Made by a program: the position numbers and the translations under genes. This document shows, one piece after another, positions 1 through 11,599 of a stretch of 64,000 nt of DNA (its first letter is position 1; every line of letters starts with the position of its first letter). This stretch comes from Pogonophryne albipinna (lineage: Eukaryota; Chordata; Actinopteri; Perciformes; Artedidraconidae). The notes beneath the pieces are model-generated. The model was not told where the DNA came from. It was given only the letters and a program-made list of their open reading frames with translations, and searched no databases. The stretch is taken from positions 15,118,594 to 15,182,593 of the forward strand of contig CM053259.1 in assembly GCA_028583405.1 (NCBI GenBank), read 5' to 3'.

Positions 1-3000
1 CCTCCAGAATGACCCTGCTCCAAACTGCACAAAACCCTGGTACCAATCTTTCTCATGTAACTCTCAACAGGAAAGCTAATTCCCTAATCATTTTTGAAAC
101 ATTTAGAAATACCAACCCAGGTCTCCTGTCTGTCAGTGACGGTGATACTCAGCTCATTAAAGAAGACATAAACGGCGACCACGCTCTTCACTCCGGTCAG
201 AGGGCACTCTTGGAGCTTGGCCACAACTCTGAACCAGTCGGCAGCTCTTTCATCACAGTGTGTGATGATCTCATAAGCTCCCATGACAGAGATAGTGCCG
301 GTGGTGCCACTGAAGAGCGTGATGAAGCCTCCCGTCTCCATCCGACACTCCTTGGGACGGCAGGCAAGGACACCGCTGTTAAGCTGGCATTTCTCCGTAA
401 CACCGCATGAAAACTGCTCACACTCGACTTCACCAGATGTTGTACAGTTGCAGATCTGCTGGCAGTCGTCGGATACCACAGTCTCGCCAATCTAAAGAAG
501 AGAGTAAAGCAGAAACAGTCTGAGCATTGTGCAACCTAATGTATGACATTTCAATGCTATGTCAAGTATCTTCTTCTTTTTAGTACATTGGACGGGCAGT
601 GCGTGAAATACTAAAGAGATTATTTTTCATAATCAAATAACTGTATGTATACCTGTACATATTTTAATAGTGTAAACATCATCATGCAATGTTTGTATAG
701 GTATAGATAAATGAAGGGTATGGCTGAGATGAGTCCATTACCTGCTAATTGAACATCATTTCATTTTAATTTGCCAGTGTATATCAATGCATTTCCAGAG
801 AATGTAACGTTGATAGAAAAAATGTCAATCAATCAACTATATTTGTCCCATGAGTTTAAATTTGGGATGCAATCTCAAATGTCATTATTGGGGCCAAACA
901 AGGCATTTTTTACCTGATCAGTGTGGGCTATATTGAGCTATTGAGCCTGATTCATCCCTGTTTAACATCAGCTACCACACACGTGTTTCTTATTTAAGAC
1001 CAATTCAGACCAATGTGACAGGTGCTTAGCTTAGTGTAGAGACATCTAACAGGCGTAAACTACCATTTCTGCCAATGTCTGCCTGGAAAGCAGGTATTAA
1101 ACCTTAAGACATACAGCTTTCTTTGAAAACTTCACAGTGGGATACCTTACATTGTAGGTACGTCCATTGTGGTAACAACTGCATTCGTCCAGGGCAACGC
1201 AGCCTGTCCCATTGAAGTAGTATCCTTCATTACAGGCGCAGCCTTCAGCACAAGTGGCGGGGCAGCTGATGGTGTCGGTGAGACCAGGACACGGAGAGCC
1301 ACAGGTTTCAGAGCAGATCTGGTAGTGACTGTTTGCAGGACATGTAATAGCTACAAAAGAAAGCATTTAGGATTAACTGAAGCCACAAAAGCATGACAGT
1401 AAATTCATGGTGTGTAAAGAGAAAACTAGACAACTTTTTAAGATTTTTAAATCTCTTTTCTTGGACTCAAGGCTAGTTTTACAAATATAAAACCTCAATG
1501 GATTAGAAAATCATGTTATAAAGAGTTACATTTTACTTTGTTGCATTTAAAAGTGATGGTCTATGCGAACCTTTAGCATATGAGTTTCATTTATCATACA
1601 GTCAGCAGTACTCACGGCAGAAATCAGGCGTCCTCCAGTTGTCAATCTTTACTCCGATGGTCTGACAGTCAGTCACGTACACTGAGATACTGTTGCAGAG
1701 AACGTCTTTGCGTCCCTGAGACATACAGACGTCATAGACACAATCTCTGTAGTAAGACTCAGGATTTATTTGGCTGTGGCAGGCAGCAAAGGGACCAGTA
1801 GGATTTGTGATACTTTCACAATCTTTCTCAAGGATTTTTTTTAGTGTGGCGTCACATTTAGGGCACTGGTCTCCACTGCAGCCATCCTCGCAGACCACCC
1901 CCTGCACAGCCACCTTCCATGCTGATCCAAAGGTCTGGAGGTCCTTGGTAATTTTTCCGTCGGGTAGTTCTAACGCATCTGGCTTGCTGTCATTAAAATT
2001 GCCACACAGACCACATGTTTTGCCCTTGTAGTTGCCAGGAACAGTGACAGTGACTTTGTAGATCATATCGTAAGTCACTTTCAGTCCGAAGTCAGTTACA
2101 ATAGCATAGTGAAAGCCCTCTTGGAAGACTTCTACTTGTCCATCATTGAGGTTAAGAGGAATGGTTAACGAGGTGCCATTCACCTGAAGAGGACAAAAAA
2201 AGGATCAGCTGTGTTATTTTATAGGTTTCGTTTGAGCAAATTATGTTGTTATTGAGAAATAAGTATACTTTATTTTATTTTTAAAAGTCTGTAATTAATC
2301 AATAGAGGACAAAACATTCTTCAACACTTACCATGATCGTTCTGAGTTGATTCATTCGGAGGACTAGAGTGGTGTCGTACACCTTCACAGCAACAAGCTT
2401 GGCTACAGCCACATTTGGCGTATCTGTCATTGTCCATTTCTCATTCTCTACAACCACAGAGAAGGCATTGAGCCGTGAGCCCTCCAGGTGGCACGATCTA
2501 GCTGCGGTGTAGGTGCAGGTGCCTTGGAAGTTAAAGGTGTGGTTGGTAAAGGTGTTGTAATGTGGATCACCTGCAATTTGGCACGTTCCATTTCCCACTG
2601 GATGGCATGATCCAACATTGTTGGTCAGCACACAAGTCTCAAACAGCCCACAAGAGTGTTTCTCATGAAGCATCTAGTGTAACAGAGATATGTTTAGATC
2701 AGCTATAAGGTAAAGTGTTTTGAATAGCTACATTCTTATTGGAAAAAACCCGCTGCCTAACCCCCAGCAACATACGTTCAATGTTATCTAGTTGATTTAA
2801 AAAAACAGCTCTTATATGCTATCCTTTTAACTACAAGTCCCCAGACATAATTACATTACATGTCGATTTCTTTTTTTTAAGATGGTCAATATAGTTTGCT
2901 GATCGCCATAAAACCACCTTCATTCAAACTAAACCTCAACAAAATAAATACCTATTTAAAAAAAGGATATAAAGCTTACCGTGCCATTTTCACTGCAGGT

Positions 3001-6000
3001 GAACATTTGCTGACAATCTGATGACAGAAAACTCTGACCCTGCTTATAGGTTTTGCCTTTGTACAGGCAGCCACACTGGTCAGAAGGCACACACTTGTAA
3101 TCACTGAGTAGTAAGCCATCTTTGCACTCCCATCCTTCCTGGCAGGGCCTCTTGCAGGTAGAAGGAGCTAACCTGTTGTCACAGGTTGCATGGCAAACAT
3201 TGCCACAGTGTTTATATTGACTGTTGGTTGGGAATTTCATTTTAGATATGGGACAGAAGTCTGGTGCCCTCCACTGGGACACATTGACTCCTCTGCTTTG
3301 GCATTCAATGGTGTAACGGCGGAGATGGCTACACCAGGAGCCTTCTTTGCCATTGTAAAGGCACACATCATACACACAACTCTGAAAAACTCTTTCAGGA
3401 TCTATGGTGCCTTGGCATCCGCTGAAGGGGCCTTTGGGATTTCGTATTAAACCGCAGTATCTATCCGTCTCATATTTGTCTTTCTGGGTGATGTCACAGC
3501 TGGGACAATCCTTGCTGTTCTTGCAGCCATCTACACAGCCTGGGATCTCGGCAGCCCTCCAACTTTTTCCCAGTTCCTCCGCAGACTCAGCCTGTGTGCC
3601 ATTCTTCAACTGCAGGTCATCTTTGGGGTTGTGATTGTAATTGCCACACATACCGCACATTGCATCTTCATACGTACTTGGTACTTTGACATGAACTGTC
3701 GATTGCCAATCATAGGAGATTAGCAGGCCAAAGTCAGTCTTTATCTCAGCAAAGTCACTAAACTGGTTCACAGTGAAATTGCGTTTATATTTGACAGGTA
3801 AGTGTGTAAGTTCTCCATTTATCTGCAAAACAAGATTGATACATTAAAAAAACTAAAATAGCAATCATCCTGTGATAAATGTGCTTACGGGTCTCTCACC
3901 ATGACAAAGCCTTTGTGTTTTCTTGAGACAATAATGGAAGTTCCAGAAAATTTGACCTCCACCAGCTTTGCACCAGAGTCCACTCTTTTACCATAGGCAT
4001 CATTCTGCACATAAACTTCAAAATGTGGCAGGGAAGGATCTTTCGAGCAGACCCCAGCCAGCTGATACACACAGTTGCCATGGAAGCTGTAATCATGCCC
4101 ATCAAAGGTCTCGTAGTGAGGGCCACCAATCATGCTGCACTCAGCGAAAGTAATTGGGTCACATCCGATGAGGTCGTCAACCACCTTGCACTCATACCCC
4201 TTAGGACAACCTGGTTTCTCACAATCCACGTCCTTGGTAGTGCCGTTGCACGTGCACCTCTCTGTACAGTGGTCATCAGTGAAGACAGAAGCTCCAGACT
4301 CTATGTAGAGGCTCTTGTCTTTGTACAAGCAGCCACACTGGGCTTTACTGACACACTCTGTGCCACTGAGCAGGAAGCCCTCGTCACAGACACACGTCTC
4401 CACACAGCTTTTGTTGCACTTTGCGGCTGCATCTGGGTTTTCACAGGTGGAAGGGCAGGCCTTTCCGCAGAACTCATAATGACTGTTCTCCGGGCATGAG
4501 GGTAGAGCTATTTCAGAAAAAATTGCATCATGTTACCATCACAGACTGTGGGTGAAACCGAAAAAATACGAGATTTGTCAAATACTATCGTTACTCACGG
4601 CAATGGGCGAAGTGCCTCCAGTCGTGAATTTTCACACCGGCCCTCTGACAGGCATCGGCGTACACCTGCAAGGTGTTACACAGGAAGTCCTTGAACCCAT
4701 CACCCATGCACATATCAAACAAACAGATCTCATGAAGGACTTTAGGGTCAATGACAGCATTACAGTTACTGAGCGGTCCATCCATAGCGTGGCTGAGAAT
4801 ACCGCAGAACATCCTGGAAGTGATGCTGTGAAAAAAGCTGTCATCATGACAATTTTCACACTTGCCCGAGCATTCGTCTTGACAATGAGCATCATCTGTC
4901 ACATTAGGAACTCTCCAGCTCTTTCCCAGGGCCGCTACATTGCTGCTCTGTGAGCCAGAAGGAGTCACCAAGTCATCCTCCTTTTTGCTGTTGAAGTTCC
5001 CACACATGCCACACACCTTGCCGGACAAACTGCCCGGCACTGTGATGACAAGATACTGCTTCCAGTCATACTGCACGGTCAAGCCAAAGTCTGTCTCAAC
5101 AACGACAGACATGCCGCTCTGTGATAACTTCAATTTCCCATTTCCCAGATTGATGGGGAGATTCCACAATGTGTGGTTCATCTAAAACATATTGAGAGAC
5201 ATTGTTTAATTCAATAAGTGATATTTTTTTCACAGACTCCTTGAGTAATGACAGTAGTCATGTTTATTTAAAGACTGTACTCACCCTGACAAGGCCAAAC
5301 TCTGAGCGCACAATGGTCACAGTGTACCCATACACCTTAATGATCACCTTGCCAACAAACGTGACCTTTGAACCATCAAGTTTGTCATTCTTAGCATCAA
5401 CCTCAAAGGCTGGGTGGTCCTCATCAACTTGGCAGTTCTTGGCCATTGTGTAGGTGCAGCTGCCCATGAAGTTGTAGTAGTTGCTGTCAAATGTGCGGTA
5501 GTGAGGATCTCCCATAGCCCAGCAGGTTCCCTCTTTAATGGCTGTTTTTTTGACACATGTTGATGAGTTTTTTTCTTTCATCTGGCACACCTCATCTTCT
5601 AAACATTTTGTGGTACTGCAGTCATGTCTCTCTGAAAAATTAGAAGAAAAATTAAACATATACATGCACTTAGATAATATGTTATGTAAGGCCAAGCTAT
5701 GCTAAGCTGCACTATGTTATGCTGTACAGTACTGTCAGGGCCGCCCCTGGCCAGGGTTAGGGTTAGGGCTAGGGTTGGCCCCACGTGCAAAGTTATGAGG
5801 CCCTCTGTGTCGCGAGCGTCAACGGATGGGGGGTCGGGGGGGTGCTAATGGAGCCTCGCAGCGCGCTTAGACTGTAGGTGTGCCGCATTTGCACTTCAGA
5901 TGAGGCTCCCTCTGCAAAATGAAGAACCCTCCGCAAGATGAGGCCCCCTCCGCAAGATGAGGCCCCCTCCGCAAGATGAGGCCCCACGCAGTCTGCGTGA

Positions 6001-8237
6001 TCGGCCTGTAGGCTATACTGTTTTATACTTATTAAGTTATCTTGTGTTAGGCCGATTGTGAATGCCATCTCTCTTGTAATATTGTTTTTTAATATACATT
6101 TAGTAGTTAAAATCTTTTGCCTCCAAATCAACTATGATGATTCATTGAAGTTCTTAACTGGTCTTTAGTTTTCTTGTGCTATCAGGCTGATTATGTCGTT
6201 ATCTCCAGTTAACAAAGCTCATGTTTTTAAATGACAAAGTACAAACTTGTGATTCTGAGAAAGCGGGATTAAAAAAGCCTTCATCGGTTTCCGACTGAAC
6301 TTTGCTATTCTATGCATTTCATTTCATAATATTGTAACTCATTCTTTACCTGCTGGGTCAGCAGCTGCAGGGGATCCGTACCCATTAGCATTAGCAACAC
6401 CATAACTGTAGACTCCGAATGGAGAGTCAGGGTGAGAAATTTGATAGAAGTTTGCCCCGGTGCTATAGTACATCTCAGCCCAGGAGTAATCAGTCCCATC
6501 CACTTTTCGCCAGTTGAACGTTGTAGTTTGGGGCTGGGGGTCCATTTTGATGCCATCCAGGTGTTTGTTCTGAGCCACAACTATAATATAGTTGTAGAAA
6601 TCTCCCTGTCCCTCCAGGGAGTAGGAGGTGCTGAAATGACTTGTGGGCAGTATAGTCATCAGGAAGGGATCAACAGAATGGACTACGTCATCAGGACCTC
6701 CGTTGAATTCAAACAGCACCTGGACACCTTTGTCTGATTTCAAATACATAGGATGTGGCCACTGAGACTGGAGCTCGATAGTTTGTCCCGCAAACATATG
6801 GTAACTCTGCACCTTTCCATTGAAATTCACGCTTATTTCAGTGTGCTGGGATGCTTGGACGATAACACTATCATATGTAGAAAATAGGTTGCGGTAGGGC
6901 AGGGGTGCAATGATGAATTCTTTCCCCCAGCTGTTTACAGGGAGAAGTTGTTCATAGACATGGTTGCAGGCAGTAAACTTCTGAATACAGCTATGTCCGG
7001 AGGAGACGGCGACAGGGAGGCGGGACACTACGTTAGTACCTCTCAGGTTATCGTGACTCTGAATCTGAACGGTCTCAAACGGCTCTAGCTTCAGGGATAT
7101 CTTGCTTTGTCTCCTGTAATATTTCCCTTGGAATCTCACAGAGCCCTGTAGTAAAATCTCAACAAAGTTAGGCTCCTTGTGGTTTGTGATAGAAAATTCT
7201 TTAAAGGTGCCTTTCAGGTTGCTGTTAGGAGTGAATATGAAGTAGTCAGTCCCCCAGTCCTTCACCGGGTAAATCACAGAGGTGTCGGCCGTGTACTGCT
7301 TAAAGTTGAGAGACATCACAATGATATCTTGGCTCGCCTCGATCAGCACAGTCTTATTGAACTTTTCACTGCCTCTCATCTCCACACTGTCAGGTAGTTT
7401 GAAGGAGCAGCTCGAACCAGGACTCATTTCCTTTTCAAAGACCTCACCCATAGCAGACACCTTGACCTTGGTGCTGCCTTGTGAAGAAGGCAGAGCAGTG
7501 ACCTCAACCAGGAAACGAGTATCTTTAGTGTCCGCGTAAAGGTTCTGCATGAAAGATGTGGCAAAATCTCTTCCTGCTGGTGAAGCAGAACAGAGTCCTG
7601 GAAAGAAATCACAAAAAATTAGAAAATTGGTTAGCAGAAAAATCTAAAAGTAGAGCTTCATCTTTAAATGCCAGTGAGAACAATTTAGTTAGTAAACATA
7701 GAAATAGCACAATGTAGAAATAATCGGAATTGTATTTAAATAAAATTGATACAAGTATGAGCATGAAAAAATACCAAAAGATAAACTCTTCATGATAAAA
7801 AAATCACCCATTTTAGACTATTGTATATTATATTAGTGAACATTGGACAGATATTATTGGTGCATTATTGTTGTCAATGCTTTAATGCAGCTGCTAATAA
7901 ATAAGCAGATTTTTACAACTTAATATACTTTTTTGATTATAATTTAGTATTCATTATATGAATTTGCTGTAAATACATAATAAAGTCATCAAATAAGTGT
8001 GGTGGACAAAAAAACAATACATTCATAATTTTGCCTCGGCATGTAGGGTAGACGTATGGACTTAATAACAGAAATAATCAAGTTATTTTCCACCAATGTT
8101 AAATGAGACATGTTATAAGTGATACCACTACGACGAGGCAAGTTTTCAAACATAAGCATAGCAGTAAAAAATGTGCATTCTTTTGTTGACTTACCACCGA
8201 CCAGTACAACCACCAGACAGTAGACCGGCCCTTCCAT
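1..8237 (-). CDS. fcgbp: IgGFc-binding protein (FCGBP)-like secreted mucin-type protein, 5' part
   Basis: Coding exons on the minus strand, each bounded by consensus splice sites and joined in frame: 8237-8195, 7597-6350, 5631-5285, 5181-4599, 4507-3900, 3822-2980, 2673-2332, 2183-1616, 1350-1151, 491-113 and probably 24-1 (continuing outside the window). The first exon encodes a short hydrophobic signal peptide (MEGPVYCLVVVLVGG). Exon 2 encodes the roughly 410-residue IgGFc-binding N-terminal domain. Then come repeated VWD-C8-TIL modules. VWD starts are seen at GDPHYRTF (exon 3), GGPHYETF (exon 5) and GDPHYNTF (exon 7). Each VWD has a CGMCGN or CGLCGN motif, and the C8 and TIL parts are cysteine-rich. 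A fourth, divergent VWD begins in exon 10. Proteins of this family are secreted, disulphide-linked mucus components. The ATG exon starts after an acceptor at 8246-8247, so a 5' noncoding exon probably lies upstream. Fish carry many paralogues (also zonadhesin- or tectorin-like), so the family is secure but the exact orthologue is not. Confidence 0.85.
5735..5985. repeat. GC-rich intronic patch: telomere-like motif and 19-bp minisatellite
   Basis: This lies in intron 2 of the FCGBP-like gene. At 5753-5774 there are imperfect AGGGTT units resembling the vertebrate telomere repeat. From 5901 a 19-bp unit is repeated about 4.5 times (5901-5919, 5920-5938, 5939-5957, 5958-5976, partial to 5985). 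The third and fourth copies are identical (TGAGGCCCCCTCCGCAAGA). The patch opens with CAGGGCCGCCCCTGGCC at 5736, which resembles a hAT terminal repeat; no matching second end was found. Confidence 0.7.
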
Positions 8238-8245
8238 TGTTGAAC

Positions 8246-11200
8246 CTAAAATAATTTAAACACATTGACAAAGTTAACCATACAATAGCATTAAAACAAC
8301 AGAGCACAATCTTGGACACAAAATAACACTGTTCAAATTGTAAAAAATAAGTATCTACCTTTCCAAGAATAGACAAAATGATGGCTGTCTGACAACTAAC
8401 AAGCATGTTATCATTCAGAAAAGAACCGAAGGCAGGAGTTTAACAAGAGGCAGAGACAGGATTTTGGCACAATGTAACCCACTTCAAAAATGCATGAAGA
8501 AGGGAATAAGATTGAAGAGGTGAACACTTTGACAACACTAATACAATAAATACAATAATTAAACTAAAATTGTATTAAAATTAGAGTTTAACTGTATTTT
8601 CTACCTCATCAGACTTTAACAGATAAAAGATTTTTGAGCATGAAGCCTTCATTAGAGCATTTCACAATTGTAATACTAAAGCACAAAGTGTATCTTCTTA
8701 GATATAAATACTAAAATCAAGCTGTTACAGCAACATTTAGCTTTAAACAATATTTGAGTGGTTTGTTTAAGTATATTTATGCGTCTGTAATATTTGCAAA
8801 TCAACCTTACCTGAACCACAAAACCAAGGATCCCGTAAAAGGCATTTCGATTTATGTCCTTTTATTTGTCTTGGTAATGCAGGGAAAGCCAATCAGGGAG
8901 AAGGTGACAGGGCGCGGCACGGATGCCATGTCATCAACCAAATCTCTAATCAAAAGGCAACACTTTCTCTTGGCAAATATTACAAGTCAGGTGAAAGCCA
9001 AATTCTCAACTTGTCAGGGTTTTGTGAACTAGTTTAAAGAATCACAGGATAATAAATGGACTCACAAAACACCCTCTCACCTAAACATAATGCTAAATGT
9101 ATGACGATTGTGATGCGCTAAGTAAGCTTCAGACAATTCAACAGTTCGACTCAAATTAAATAATAGACTTACATCAAAAATACTTATTATGAATACATGA
9201 TAAATGCAAATGCAAGACATATTGTGCCAATTTTTCCAACCGCTTTTACTATTTTCAGGTAAAATTGATCTAGTTTAAGGGATACATTAGAAATATATGA
9301 GAGAGTCTCTAAGGACCATGGATACCAAATAACAAAAAAAACGATTGAATTATACTTCCATGAGAAAGATATGAATCAAATTAGTCAGTATTTGACATTT
9401 GCAGATTGCATTGGAGAATGACACATCTAAAGACACACCCCAATAAACACCCAAAACACAAAAGAGACCAATCAAATACTGATGGATTTGTATGGACTTA
9501 GTCATGTTGTTGAAATAAATTGACATTACATATTATACAAGATATAAAATATCTCAACCATCAGCTAGCTTGTGATTCAATCAACTTTCTAACAGAACAA
9601 TGCCGACAGCTGAAATAATTGCGCGAGAATTGTTTGAATTGTAGGGAGGGAACTCACTGATTGTCCAGCGAGTGCTTCCTTCCTCTCACATGTAGCAAAA
9701 CTCTGTTTGTAGATAACGATATGAGAGGAGAGGTTGAGTATTTCTGATTACAGAAAGCACACTCAGCCTGTTTTTGAAAACAGGGGTTAGCGAGTTTACC
9801 ATAAAGTCTGACATTTCAGAGTTGTTTTGACACAGGTGCCAGGCTGTGCCACCTCCCATTTTATCCAGTCAGCAAAGCATCACCGGCTTACCAAACAAGT
9901 GCTCAACACTTTTTTCCAAAAAAAAGAAATCCACCAAATGAATTCACAGATTTTTCTTTTTTTCAAATATCCTTTTGACATAGAGAATTGATTTGGCATG
10001 TGTCACTTATAGTGCAGGTGGGACACAGTTTTCGTTTTAGCAGCTTAGAAGCAGATTTGTTGGTATTATAAATCACAAGATGCAGTTTATCACAGTATTT
10101 CTCAAACTCGATCATGCTCTGATGACACTTAATTCCCAATCAGTCTGTGATGGGGCCTTTTGACAAATCTTACATTTTCCGCAGTTTCAGGAAAAAGACA
10201 ACCTACCACTCTTTCTTTGTTTACAAGTAAGAAACTATATCGGGCAACACTTTACCACCTCATGCTCCATAAATACCAGACGATGTTTGATTCAATTTAA
10301 AGTGGACATATCATGCTATATTTGAATAATATATTGTCGGGCCATACCTATATAAAACATGTCTGTGAACAGATCATGCATTTTAGCCATGGCTCATTTC
10401 GCTCTATTTGCTCTTTTCCAGCCCTGTTTTTGCAAGGGCTGATTCTGTGAGAAGTCTTCTTTGCTGCTTTTGTGACAGACTACAGCGCCACCTACAGGCC
10501 TGGCATATGTACTACAGCATCTACAGCGCTTTCGAGCGGCAATGGCCGTGGCCCAACCCCCCATTCCCCTGATAGGTGGAGAGTTGCCCATATGGCGGAG
10601 CTCCCTGTTTCTGACGTCAGAACAATTTCAAATCTGTATCAGTCTGTATCAGCTCCATTGCAGCCCCGGTTTTAGAGATTTGGGTATGGAGGAAAAGAGA
10701 GAAGGTTGTGTTTTCTGACACTTGGTGAGTTCCCTGACACACCGGGGACACATATTCATGTATAAAAGACGTACAAAAGTGCATTTTGCATGATAGGTCC
10801 CCTTTAAGTAGCAGCACAGACTGTATTACTCAGAAAGGAAACTCCACAGCAGCATGTGATGAGTGTTATTCTACTGAGGGCACCTTAAACCATAGCTTGG
10901 CCTGCTATTCAAAGATTACCTAATACTGGGAGGACTTTTTTATTTTCCAAAATAATAAGTCTGTTATTGTATTTCACACTCCTCATTTCACACAACAGAT
11001 CAAAGAAAAAATGTTGTCCACAGACTTGCGAAGAAAGTTATGCTCCAACATTGTTAAACACCTGAAGGCACCACTGTCTTTACATTCGGAACAACTTTTT
11101 GCCATGAAAGACAAGTTGGACAACTTTCAACAAGTTGTTCCCTCTCACTCCAACCCACAAAACCATCAAATAGATTAACAGACACTTGTTTTTATTTTAG

Positions 11201-11512
11201 CTTTGGTAGAATGTTTTTTTCCTAGGATAACAAGTCAACATTTCTGCGGTGAAAAGGGCTTATTACGACATGTATTATCAGGGCCCTGGATTATTTTTTC
11301 CCCTTACGAATGCAGACTTTTGAGAACAAGTTGTTATGTTGTCTGTATCAGCAGATATCACCAAGGTTCAAACTCATTAAGTTTTTATCTTGACAGGACA
11401 TGACGTTGTGTTACCCCCACAAGCACACTCAAACATACACACCATTTCCCTTAATCTCTTACACCCCCACTTCCAAGCATTTCACGCCCACAGACTCCAG
11501 TCCCCTCACCCA
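8246..11512. other. Intergenic stretch upstream of the FCGBP-like gene
   Basis: AT-rich DNA between the divergently transcribed FCGBP-like and ECM1-like genes. No coding exon could be supported on either strand; open frames are short and show no recognisable domain. The promoter and first noncoding exon of the FCGBP-like gene should lie here but could not be placed. The one clear structure is the terminal-inverted-repeat element at 10296-10807, annotated separately. Confidence 0.5.
10296..10807. mobile_element. Non-autonomous DNA element (MITE-like) with TTTAAAG...CTTTAA ends
   Basis: The left end reads TTTAAAGTGGACATATCATG. The right end read inward on the other strand is TTAAAGGGGACCTATCATGC. 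They pair as imperfect inverted repeats of about 20 bp enclosing about 510 bp with no coding potential. Both ends fall on a TTTAA-like sequence, so any target-site duplication cannot be separated from the repeat itself. Similar sequences are common in teleost genomes (recalled, not searched). Confidence 0.55.
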
Positions 11513-11518
11513 TATAAG
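11513..11518 (+). promoter_or_regulatory. TATA box of the ECM1-like gene
   Basis: TATAAG lies 82 bp upstream of the ATG at 11600. That spacing fits a transcription start near 11540 and a short 5' leader. Only the motif and its position support this. Confidence 0.45.
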
Positions 11519-11599
11519 CTGGTAACGTTCAGGTCACAATACCACAAGCAGCTTGTTGGAGAGAAATTTCAAAATTAAAGCTCCTGCTACCATACAGCT

